A stretch of DNA of 47,518 nucleotides from Brachionus koreanus (lineage: Eukaryota; Rotifera; Eurotatoria; Ploima; Brachionidae): positions 1,353,066 through 1,400,583 of the forward strand of contig PJRA01000401.1 in NCBI GenBank assembly GCA_016987375.1, written 5' to 3'. The position numbers and the translations under genes were made by a program. Within the stretch, counting starts at the first letter, position 1. Every line of letters begins with the position of its first letter. Below are positions 1 to 10,600 of this stretch, in pieces. Under the pieces are notes generated by a model. It saw only the letters and a list, made by a program, of their open reading frames with translations, did no database searches and was not told where the DNA came from.

Positions 1-45
1 TAAAATTTTTTTTTTGCAATATTATAGCTAATTTTTAATAGTTTA

Positions 46-134
46 TAAATAAATATATATATGATCCCCTGATTATTTGCATGATAGGGCAAGTTAACTT
101 AACTTTTGTCCATTTACTTATGCATCACCCGTTA
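46..134. repeat. 89-bp dispersed repeat, copy A
   Basis: This 89-bp stretch recurs at 37182-37270 in the same orientation with only two mismatches that I can see. It runs from an AT-rich start through a central block containing aagttaacttaactt to the sequence acccgtta, after which the two copies diverge abruptly. It carries no open frame. It is probably one end of a mobile element; the family is not recognised. Confidence 0.8.
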
Positions 135-1419
135 GTTACTGATGTTGCTGATATGCCTTTTTTAAAATAATGACGAAACAGTACCAAAATTTCAAAATTT
201 TTATTAAAAGTTTTCATTTTGTAAAGTTTTTAGTTTTAGCACTAAAACATTCGACAAGTTCTTATAAAAACCCCTTTCTAGTGTCAAATAAACAAAGAAT
301 TAGACATATCATTTAATAATGAAGAGCATTCAATTCTGTTTATAGTTTTAATATTTAGTTTTTACAAACACATAATTCAAGATTGGGTGCGGATGCACAT
401 GTTTAACTGATGCTTATTCAGATTTGTGCAAAAGTCAAAAATAAAGTCTTCCAAGTCAAGTCAGTGACTTTTAGAAGACAAATGGCTCTGTAAAATTTAG
501 TGCGATAGAACAAAACAAAAAGTTAAAAATCCTAGATGTTAAAAATTGGTTCTGCAAATAAAACATTTGGAACAACAAATACAAATTTTGGAACAATTAT
601 AAAAAGTCTGGATTTGTTTTCAAAAGATATTTCATTTATTATTTAAAAATAATTTTTTAATTTATTCTAACTCTTAAATAAAGGCCCCGTTGTATTGATT
701 CATTTGGTCATTTGACCCGACCGGGTTTTAATGGAAAAAAAAACTGGTCTTTCTAGTCATCTTTTAAAAAGATCGTTTATTATATTTAATTTTTAATTGT
801 TTTTAATAAAAATATTTGACGATATTATGCATTTTGATGAAAATTCACCAAGTTTAACTGGGAATACCTAGAACATTTTTTTAATTTATGGGTTTTAAGA
901 ATCTATTTTAGAAAAAAGCTTAATTTAAAATTTAAAAAAAAATTATTTTGTTGAAAAATTAATCAGATTTAATTTATTTCTGTTTAAACAAATTGAAAAA
1001 TATTTAAAACTTTTATATTAAATGCTAAAAAACAGCATTAAATTCAATGAAAATGATAAATTAAATTAATTTTAAAAAACATCAAATTATTAATTTCCAA
1101 TTGTAAGAAAATAAAATTGAAACCAAAAAAAACAATATAAAGCTAAATTAGTTTTAAATAAATGACTAATAGTCATCTAAAAGCATATTGCTATTGTAAC
1201 TGTCGACTTCTCTAATTTGAAGCAGTCGAATGGTCTCTTAAACACTCTTGCTTTCTAAAATATACTAGTTTTTTGTTGCTTATTTTATTCTAAAAGAACG
1301 TGCTTTTATTAGAGTTTTGTAACAGAAAAATTGCAAATAAAAGACCCATGCTTTTTTCGATTATAATTCTAAAAGAAATTTGAAATTCATAAAAAAAAAT
1401 TCTTTAAAATTTTAGTAAA
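135..1419. other. AT-rich upstream region of the first Brat-like gene
   Basis: No convincing gene is seen. Positions about 171-345 resemble 18868-18975 in the XPR1 intron (shared acagtaccaaaattt, gacatatcattta and a tcaatt-tgtttat block), suggesting an old dispersed repeat. Just before the ATG at 1420 the sequence ttctttaaaattttag looks like a 3' splice site ending 4 nt upstream of the start, so the gene may have a 5' UTR intron or a trans-splice acceptor there. Confidence 0.5.
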
Positions 1420-4401
1420 ATGAAGCTGAATGAATTAAGGTGCCAAAAAGTTGATTGCAGAAATCAGATAAGTGGCGAATATTCGGCTAACGACAACCAA
1501 AGATGTGTAGCTAATTGTCAAGAATGCAATATTTCGATGTGTACTTCATGTCTCTTAGACCATCAATTGATTACTTCAAATTTAAGCCACAAATTGACAA
1601 GTTTAAGTTCACCAGAAAATGAGAAGGGATGCCAAGAGATTGAAGATAATTTTTTTAATTTAAAAGAAGATCTAAGCATTAAAATAAATGCAGAAATTGA
1701 TAACGCACTAAATTTTTACATTCAAATGCTAAAAGAGAGAAAAGAATATTTGGTAAAAGAATTGAATACAATTATTCAATTTGCTTTGTTGAATCACAAT
1801 CAAAATATTAATAAACAACTACAAGTTCAATTTCAGCTTGAAATGAAAAAACAACAAATTGAAAAAGAGATAACAGACGAGTACGATTTTATGAATGGTC
1901 AATCAAATACTACAACAAACAGCAATGACAACAACAACGAGTCTACATTGAAAGGAAAATTGAATTTTTTAAATGAATTGAATAATCTAATTTTGGTAAA
2001 TAATCAATTAATATCAAAATTAAAATCAAACAATCCTTTAATGTCAATTGAGTTTATATCGAACTATTCGGCAATTCAAACATCAATACGCAACACATTT
2101 GGCTATATTCGAATTAATCCACAAACTCAACAAGCATTGCCACAACAACAACAACAACAACACCAACAGACAAATTTTAATGCTTTGGCCAACATTCAAA
2201 CAAACAACAACAATTTCAATTTGAACAATAACAGTAATAGCAAATTGGTTATGAATGGATTGAACAATGAATTGAGCATTTCATGTGACTTCAAGTCAAA
2301 TTCAACTAGCAATCAAATGGCCTCAAGTGGATCGGTTAGTCAACAAAATTTGTTCTCAAACAATTCAACGTCGACGAATGTGTCCTCGTTGTCATCTGCT
2401 TCATCTACCTCGTCATCATCTTCATCGACAAGCAATCTAGCATCTGATTTGGTAGCTAGTCCAGTATCAATAATGGTCAAGAAAAAGACTGATCAAAACA
2501 AATCAACTATTTTGAATCAAAATGATCAAAAAGATGAAAAAGAAAACCAATGCAGCAATAATAATGATAATGATGATTTTGACCAAGACAATGAAGACAA
2601 TGAAGATGACACTACTACTTTGAAATTAAATGAAAAAACTCAGCAGCAGCAACAACAACAAGACACAATAACTTTATCGGCCGGTTCAACATCTTCACAA
2701 AAGTCATGCAAATCAATTGTGTCCAATTCATCTATATTGTCAAATAATTCATTGAATTGTTCAACTACTGGTCTACAAACTCAAAGTGCTATTAATTTAA
2801 CAAATTTATCAAATACAACTAAACATCCATTGTCTTATTTGTATTCAAACTTTATACAATCAAATCCAAAATTAAACAATTTCAATTATTCAAGCCAATG
2901 TGAAATGATGGACAATTTACAAAATGCTTCATCATTTTCAACACTTAAATCATTCAATAGTTTGAACAATTTAAATCAAAATTCATCATCATCATCGTAC
3001 ACATTGAATTCAAATGGTCAAAACACTCATAGTGCATACAATTTGTCTCAATTGAATCCTTCAATAACAAATACAACAGGAGGAGTAGCAGCAACAACAA
3101 CAAGTGGTGGTGGTGGTGCTCATTTGTCTAGTCAAATACAATTGCAACGTTCTAAAATGATTTATCACTGTAAATTTGGTGAATTTGGCATCAATGATGG
3201 ACAATTTACAGAGCCATCTGGTGTCACTATAAACACAAATAATGACATTATTGTAGCTGATACTAATTCACATCGCATTCAAATATTTGACAAAGATGGA
3301 AATTTTAAATTTAAATTTGGCGAATGTGGCAAAAGAGATGGTCAATTGTTGTATCCGAATAGAGTTAGCATTGTTAAACAAACTGGTGATATTGTTGTTA
3401 CTGAACGTTCACCAACACATCAAATACAAATATACAACAAGTATGGTCAATTTTTGAGAAAATTTGGCGCCAACATTCTACAACATCCACGTGGTGTTTG
3501 CGTCGATCACAAAGGACGCATTGTTGTGGTTGAATGCAAAGTAATGAGAGTAATCATATTTGATTTGTATGGCAATGTGCTTAACAAATTCAATTGCTCA
3601 AAATATTTGGAATTTCCCAATGGTGTGTGCTGTTCAAATCCGACAGCATCAAACAATTACAGAGAAGAAATATACATAAGTGATAATAGAGCTCATTGCA
3701 TCAAAGTATTTGACTATAATGGAAACTTTATTCGTCAAATAGGAGCCGAAGGCATAACCAACTATCCGATTGGAGTTGGCATAAATTCAAACAATGAAAT
3801 ACTTGTTGCTGACAATCACAACAATTTCAATCTAACTGTGTTCACACAAGACGGAAAATTGATAAATGCTCTTGAATCAAAAGTAAAGCATGCTCAATGC
3901 TTTGATGTTGGTCTAATGGACGACGGCTCAATTGTCTTGGCAAGCAAAGACTATCGCATCTATGTATACAAGTATACTACTTGTGCTGGTTCGGCTGCAT
4001 CTGTTTCACCTCTCTCATCATTGAGTCTATCATCCACTGCATCAATTCTCGACCATAGCCATCAAAATCATCATCAACTTAATCATCATAATTTGCACAA
4101 TTCAAACACCATTTCGCCCACATCGGCCAATTTTAACAATTACGATCTTTTCTGCAATAATAATCAAACTCAAGAATCAAATAGTCAACTCTATTCATTG
4201 TTCAACACTCAATCCGAGTCAAAGCTTCTTGCCAATTCGGCTCTCACTGGCCATTCAATAATCGATCCTTTTGCTGATTTGGTTAATGAACCGTTACAGC
4301 CTACTTCAAACTTTAATCAAAATGAAAATGAATCTCTTTTTTCTAATTTTTCTACTATTAATTCGAATTTTGGCCAAATTTTAAATGGATTTTTGTATTA
4401 G
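1420..4401 (+). CDS. brat-like: Brat-like TRIM-NHL protein, copy 1 (993 aa)
   Basis: A single uninterrupted frame. There is no RING finger. A B-box-like zinc motif (C-x2-C, C-x2-C, then His residues) lies at about residues 33-60, followed by a helical probable coiled coil (about 95-150), long Asn/Gln/Ser-rich linkers with a polyQ run near 240, and a six-bladed NHL beta-propeller at about 580-853. The propeller carries blocks strongly typical of Drosophila Brat and vertebrate TRIM2/3, such as KFGEFG, GQFTEPSGV, DIIVADT, TERSPTHQIQIY, ILQHPRGV, EFPNGV and ITNYPIGVGINSN. Proteins of this family bind RNA through the NHL top face and repress translation; lack of RING fits Brat rather than a ubiquitin ligase. 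A tail of about 140 residues follows. It lies convergent to a second copy at 7627-10884, with which residues about 98-952 are nearly identical, while both ends differ. An AATAAA lies near 4858. Confidence 0.93.
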   Translation: MKLNELRCQKVDCRNQISGEYSANDNQRCVANCQECNISMCTSCLLDHQLITSNLSHKLTSLSSPENEKGCQEIEDNFFNLKEDLSIKINAEIDNALNFYIQMLKERKEYLVKELNTIIQFALLNHNQNINKQLQVQFQLEMKKQQIEKEITDEYDFMNGQSNTTTNSNDNNNESTLKGKLNFLNELNNLILVNNQLISKLKSNNPLMSIEFISNYSAIQTSIRNTFGYIRINPQTQQALPQQQQQQHQQTNFNALANIQTNNNNFNLNNNSNSKLVMNGLNNELSISCDFKSNSTSNQMASSGSVSQQNLFSNNSTSTNVSSLSSASSTSSSSSSTSNLASDLVASPVSIMVKKKTDQNKSTILNQNDQKDEKENQCSNNNDNDDFDQDNEDNEDDTTTLKLNEKTQQQQQQQDTITLSAGSTSSQKSCKSIVSNSSILSNNSLNCSTTGLQTQSAINLTNLSNTTKHPLSYLYSNFIQSNPKLNNFNYSSQCEMMDNLQNASSFSTLKSFNSLNNLNQNSSSSSYTLNSNGQNTHSAYNLSQLNPSITNTTGGVAATTTSGGGGAHLSSQIQLQRSKMIYHCKFGEFGINDGQFTEPSGVTINTNNDIIVADTNSHRIQIFDKDGNFKFKFGECGKRDGQLLYPNRVSIVKQTGDIVVTERSPTHQIQIYNKYGQFLRKFGANILQHPRGVCVDHKGRIVVVECKVMRVIIFDLYGNVLNKFNCSKYLEFPNGVCCSNPTASNNYREEIYISDNRAHCIKVFDYNGNFIRQIGAEGITNYPIGVGINSNNEILVADNHNNFNLTVFTQDGKLINALESKVKHAQCFDVGLMDDGSIVLASKDYRIYVYKYTTCAGSAASVSPLSSLSLSSTASILDHSHQNHHQLNHHNLHNSNTISPTSANFNNYDLFCNNNQTQESNSQLYSLFNTQSESKLLANSALTGHSIIDPFADLVNEPLQPTSNFNQNENESLFSNFSTINSNFGQILNGFLY
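1711..4277 (+). repeat. Left arm of a 2.56-kb inverted repeat (Brat core)
   Basis: From aatttttacattcaaatgc at 1711 to gctga at 4277 this arm matches the reverse complement of 7838-10395. The differences I could find are an A/C change at 2017 (Lys200 here, Gln in the partner), a 9-nt polyQ length difference with a few changes near 2140-2170, and an A/G change giving Asn/Ser just after. Synonymous sites checked at several places are identical. Outside these edges identity falls suddenly although the proteins remain recognisably related. Confidence 0.93.
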
Positions 4402-5149
4402 ACTGTTAGACTAAAATTATTTTATTCTTTAAATTGTAAATCGAAAACTTTTGGCTTTTTTGTTAAAATTCTTGTTAGCATATTAATTGGTTAAATTTTA
4501 TGGTTATTTGCTTTATAATTTTTTAGGCGAATTTTTTCTTCTTGCTACGTTTAAACTAAAAATTTAAAAAAAAATCTTAACTCTTGCCTTATTTGTAATT
4601 CCGCATTTAAATTAAATTTTTTATTTTGTCTAAATCGAGTTATTTTTTTTTTGTGAATTAATTTTTCACTGTCTCCTACAGACACGTATTTAATTGTTAA
4701 AAAACTTTTTATTTTTTTTTTTAATTATTCATATTTGATTAACTTCATTTTTTTTAATTGGTTTTTTTATCTTGTATTTTGCGTTTGATATCTAATTTAC
4801 AGTGATTCAAAATTTTTGCTGTTTTCTCTTGTTTGCTTTATCGTTAGTTTTAAAATTCTAATAAAAGTATTTATCTTTAAAAAATTCAAATTTTTATTTT
4901 TTCAATTATCAAAAGATATTACCCATATACTTTATATATTTAGGCTAAGATAATTAAAACACTTAAGCTTAAAAGTAAAAGTCTCTCTATATTTTTTTTC
5001 AACATATTTTCTCTTAAGTTTTTCTCTGTAGCTTTTCTCGACAATTTTTCTCTATTTTTTTTCACTATATTTATTTCCCTATACTATTTCGACATAAGTT
5101 TTGTCTTTTTTCTCTAAAATAAAATTCTCTGTAATGACATAGAGCTTAA

Positions 5150-5540
5150 AGAAGTGTGGAGGCTTAGTAGGTATATGGGGATACATGTCTTACGAGTGGG
5201 TTGTTGCTCCATTTACATGTGGAGAATAAATCAATATGTTTACATGGACACACTAAAAAACAGCCTAATCCCATCGGCACATTTTTTAATTGATGCTGAC
5301 CAAGAATGATTTGACAGTTCTTCCATGGTGTCCAAGATCAACTGGTCTCAATCAAATTGAAAATTTATGTGCATATATTCAATAATAGAATAAATTCAGT
5401 CGACCATTTTAAGCATGTTCCATGAAAAGCTTAAAATAATTTAGAAACCATAATCAATTCAAAAATTTTTTAAACATGTTTAATTCTGATGTCAACTAGT
5501 TAAATTAGTTAAATTAATTTTTTTGGTCGCAACTGTATTG
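5150..5540 (+). pseudogene. Tc1/mariner-like transposase remnant
   Basis: The stretch 5314-5382 reads as 23 codons resembling the end of the DDE/D catalytic domain of Tc1/mariner transposases: a PW-x-(A/S)RS block, then LNxIENL, an aromatic residue and a stop. The catalytic Asp of the usual SPDLNPIENLW signature is replaced by Gly. Flanking sequence is full of stops. A sequence near 5520-5537 (ttggtcgcaactg followed by ta, reading cagttgcgaccaa on the other strand) resembles a Tc1-type terminal inverted repeat next to its TA target, but I did not find the partner end. It is dead. Confidence 0.65.
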
Positions 5541-5910
5541 TCAAATTCGGCCTATTACTATTTGGCCGGTCTCCCAAACGGTCTGAAATTAAGGCCGCCC
5601 TTAAAAATACGGCCAACGAGTATGTGAATATATTTGTTAAATTGAAATATTTTTGATAGAAATTTTAGAATTTTTTTTAAAAAATATTTTTTCTTAAAAC
5701 AAAATGCATTTAACTTCAGTTATCTTTTTAATCAAAAAAGATTTTGTGTTATAAAAAAATTTTGAAAAAGTATCTAGAAATTATTTAAACTGTTTTTGAA
5801 TCTTAGTTTTTTTTTGGAACTTTTAATAATATATAGTTAATTAAATATTTATAAAATTAAAAATCTTTATTCTGACAAAAATTTATACTAATTATTTTTA
5901 TATATTAATT

Positions 5911-6559
5911 TTTTTAGACTTTCAATCGTTATTAACTAAAACGACTAAAAGGGTTTTGTCCAATATGTGATCACTTGATCACAATAAATGTGATCAAATG
6001 ATTGATCACGAGAATTTTAATACTGATCAGTAGAAAAATTTTACTAATCACGATTGAATAAATTTCAAATGTTTAAACTATACTAAAAAAATTTCTTTAT
6101 TTGCTTTCTCTACTGAGCATTAATATTATAATATAGATTTTAAATATTGAATTATAATTTCTTCAGTTTTGAAATCTGAAGGAGCATTAGCTCGGGACAA
6201 AAAATAAAAAAAAAAATTTTGAGATAATTTTTATATAACATTCTTACGCTTAATTACTTTAAAATGAAATTTGAAAGTGAAGATTTAAAACTTTTTGAGA
6301 AGATAGCTATAAGATTGGCTTTATCCAAAGCGATCATAAATGCTCTAAATCTTGCTGAAAAAATTGCTTTGAATTTGAGGCATAGAAAAAGATCCACTGG
6401 TCCCCAAAATTCCGTTATTTTATGGCGATGTAGTTCTTGTTGATCATTTAAATCAACGGATCACAAAAATAATCACCCAATTTTTTTTTTAATTTAATTC
6501 TTAATTTTAATTTTTATGCTTCAGTTCATATGAGTTAATAACGACTGAAAGTCTAAAAA
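5911..6559. mobile_element. Candidate inverted-repeat element (27-nt ends)
   Basis: The 27-nt sequence at 5911-5937 (tttttagactttcaatcgtt and following) is the reverse complement, with one mismatch, of 6533-6559. About 595 bp lie between, AT-rich and noncoding. It may be a short non-autonomous DNA transposon. I could not define a target-site duplication, so the class is open. Confidence 0.5.
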
Positions 6560-7626
6560 AAAAAAAAAATTTCAAATAATAAAAACGTTTCTGCTTCTTA
6601 TAAAATTAAAATATAATTTAAAAGGTTAAAAATAAAGTATAATTAGAAAATGATAAAATGTAATTCTTTTAAAAATTAAGAGACCATAACTTGATTTATC
6701 TTTTTTTTTCATAAAATAATGAAATAAACAATGCCTCAGTAAATAGCAAAAATAAATTAAGAGAAATTTAGACCAAGAGCTCTAAAATAAATTAGTATTT
6801 ATTTTTATTAATTGCATTTGCATTAAAGTTCATTAAGTTCTCTACAAGATGGTCGGTGGTCAACCATTCTTAAAACGTTGGACCAATATGAATTTTTTAA
6901 TCAGTGATTTAAAAATCCTAAATTAAAAAAAAATAATAATTGCATTAAGATTTTTACGATTTTTTATTGATTTTTAAAATAAAATTTAAAGAATAAAATC
7001 AATTGAATTCACAAAAAGAATAAAAGAATGTCCATTATTTTAATTAGAAGAAATTTTGAGAAAAATATTCAAGTTTAAAATTAGTTTAAATTCAATAAAA
7101 TTTTTAATTCTCTAAAAAAAAAAAATAAAACCCGCCAAAATTAATATCAATGCTTTTTAATTATTTGGTCGGTCGAAAATCAAATCAGACTATAGAGGAC
7201 AAACAAACCCTAAAAAAAAATATAATTAAATACTGAACTTTATAAAGCATCGAAATTCAAAATTGACAAACAAATTTTTAAGTCTTTTTTTTTTTACATT
7301 TTTAATTTTTTTTTTCAAACTATTTATGGAATGTTTATTACATAACAAAATTGATAATGAAGAAAAATTCCACATACAAAAAAAAAAAGATTAATTTAAG
7401 ATTAAATAATTTTTTTGGACTAATAATATTTTTAATAAAATGGATAAAATTCAATAAAAATTGGCTTAAAAAAATACTAAATTCAACAAAATTATTATCT
7501 AGAACAAAAAATTAAATAGAAAGAAATTTTGAGAATATTTAGAATAAGAATAAATGGAAGAAGAAACTCGAAATTATAAAACGCTACAATTTATAAAAAT
7601 TCAAAATAAAGCTAATTATCCTAGAT

Positions 7627-10600
7627 TTATAAAATTCCATTCAAAATTGAAGCCAAATTGTTAACATTAGAATTAGATTGGCTATTACTGTTTGACAAAT
7701 TCAAAAGAGAAGAAAATGACGCATTTAAATTATCAGCTTGATCAGAGTTGATTGCGTTGGTGAATAGACTAGAAGCTAAGTTATTTTGTAGATCACAGCC
7801 AGGAGCAGGTAAATTGAACAGGTGCTCGTTAGTGAAGTCAGCAAAAGGATCGATTATTGAATGGCCAGTGAGAGCCGAATTGGCAAGAAGCTTTGACTCG
7901 GATTGAGTGTTGAACAATGAATAGAGTTGACTATTTGATTCTTGAGTTTGATTATTATTGCAGAAAAGATCGTAATTGTTAAAATTGGCCGATGTGGGCG
8001 AAATGGTGTTTGAATTGTGCAAATTATGATGATTAAGTTGATGATGATTTTGATGGCTATGGTCGAGAATTGATGCAGTGGATGATAGACTCAATGATGA
8101 GAGAGGTGAAACAGATGCAGCCGAACCAGCACAAGTAGTATACTTGTATACATAGATGCGATAGTCTTTGCTTGCCAAGACAATTGAGCCGTCGTCCATT
8201 AGACCAACATCAAAGCATTGAGCATGCTTTACTTTTGATTCAAGAGCATTTATCAATTTTCCGTCTTGTGTGAACACAGTTAGATTGAAATTGTTGTGAT
8301 TGTCAGCAACAAGTATTTCATTGTTTGAATTTATGCCAACTCCAATCGGATAGTTGGTTATGCCTTCGGCTCCTATTTGACGAATAAAGTTTCCATTATA
8401 GTCAAATACTTTGATGCAATGAGCTCTATTATCACTTATGTATATTTCTTCTCTGTAATTGTTTGATGCTGTCGGATTTGAACAGCACACACCATTGGGA
8501 AATTCCAAATATTTTGAGCAATTGAATTTGTTAAGCACATTGCCATACAAATCAAATATGATTACTCTCATTACTTTGCATTCAACCACAACAATGCGTC
8601 CTTTGTGATCGACGCAAACACCACGTGGATGTTGTAGAATGTTGGCGCCAAATTTTCTCAAAAATTGACCATACTTGTTGTATATTTGTATTTGATGTGT
8701 TGGTGAACGTTCAGTAACAACAATATCACCAGTTTGTTTAACAATGCTAACTCTATTCGGATACAACAATTGACCGTCTCTTTTGCCACATTCGCCAAAT
8801 TTAAATTTAAAATTTCCATCTTTGTCAAATATTTGAATGCGATGTGAATTAGTATCAGCTACAATAATGTCATTATTTGTGTTTATAGTGACACCAGATG
8901 GCTCTGTAAATTGTCCATCATTGATGCCAAATTCACCAAATTTACAGTGATAAATCATTTTAGAACGCTGCAATTGTATTTGACTAGACAAATGAGCACC
9001 ACCACCACCACTTGTTGTTGTTGCTGCTACTCCTCCTGTTGTATTTGTTATTGAAGGATTCAATTGAGACAAATTGTATGCACTATGAGTGTTTTGACCA
9101 TTTGAATTCAATGTGTACGATGATGATGATGAATTTTGATTTAAATTGTTCAAACTATTGAATGATTTAAGTGTTGAAAATGATGAAGCATTTTGTAAAT
9201 TGTCCATCATTTCACATTGGCTTGAATAATTGAAATTGTTTAATTTTGGATTTGATTGTATAAAGTTTGAATACAAATAAGACAATGGATGTTTAGTTGT
9301 ATTTGATAAATTTGTTAAATTAATAGCACTTTGAGTTTGTAGACCAGTAGTTGAACAATTCAATGAATTATTTGACAATATAGATGAATTGGACACAATT
9401 GATTTGCATGACTTTTGTGAAGATGTTGAACCGGCCGATAAAGTTATTGTGTCTTGTTGTTGTTGCTGCTGCTGAGTTTTTTCATTTAATTTCAAAGTAG
9501 TAGTGTCATCTTCATTGTCTTCATTGTCTTGGTCAAAATCATCATTATCATTATTATTGCTGCATTGGTTTTCTTTTTCATCTTTTTGATCATTTTGATT
9601 CAAAATAGTTGATTTGTTTTGATCAGTCTTTTTCTTGACCATTATTGATACTGGACTAGCTACCAAATCAGATGCTAGATTGCTTGTCGATGAAGATGAT
9701 GACGAGGTAGATGAAGCAGATGACAACGAGGACACATTCGTCGACGTTGAATTGTTTGAGAACAAATTTTGTTGACTAACCGATCCACTTGAGGCCATTT
9801 GATTGCTAGTTGAATTTGACTTGAAGTCACATGAAATGCTCAATTCATTGTTCAATCCATTCATAACCAATTTGCTATTACTGTTATTGTTCAAATTGAA
9901 ATTGTTGTTGTTTGTTTGAATGTTGGCCAAAGCACTAAAATTTGTTTGTTGTTGATGTTGTTGTGGCAATGCTTGTTGAGTTTGTGGATTAATTCGAATA
10001 TAGCCAAATGTGTTGCGTATTGATGTTTGAATTGCCGAATAGTTTGATATAAACTCAATTGACATTAAAGGATTGTTTGATTTTAATTGTGATATTAATT
10101 GATTATTTACCAAAATTAGATTGTTTAATTCATTTAAAAAATTCAATTTTCCTTTTAATGTAGACTCGTTGTTGTTGTCATTGCTGTTTGTTGTAGTATT
10201 TGATTGACCATTCATAAAATCGTACTCGTCTGTTATCTCTTTTTCAATTTGTTGTTTTTTCATTTCAAGCTGAAATTGAACTTGTAGTTGTTTATTAATA
10301 TTTTGATTGTGATTCAACAAAGCAAATTGAATAATTGTATTCAATTCTTTTACCAAATATTCTTTTCTCTCTTTTAGCATTTGAATGTAAAAATTGAATG
10401 TTTTGCTAATTTCACTTTCGATCTGAACTAATTTGGCATTGGTTGTATTCGATTGAGAAGCTTGTTGCTGCTGTTGTTTTAGTTTATTAGCAAACATTTG
10501 GCTGTTGAATTGAAATTGTGGCATTTGCTGTAAATGCATTTGTTCTCTTTCACCCATTTTGTCCTCTTCTTCAATTTGTCTTCTTCTGATAATCTCTGTA

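Larger units (their letters stand above)
4402..7626. other. Spacer between the convergent Brat-like genes
   Basis: About 3.2 kb without a living gene. It holds the 3' region of both genes, poly-T/poly-A tracts, a Tc1/mariner-like transposase remnant (about 5150-5540), an inverted-repeat pair at 5911-5937 and 6533-6559, a cluster of TGATCA palindromes at about 5967-6010, and a 36-nt motif near 6826-6862 that returns inverted near 32198-32232. Confidence 0.6.
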
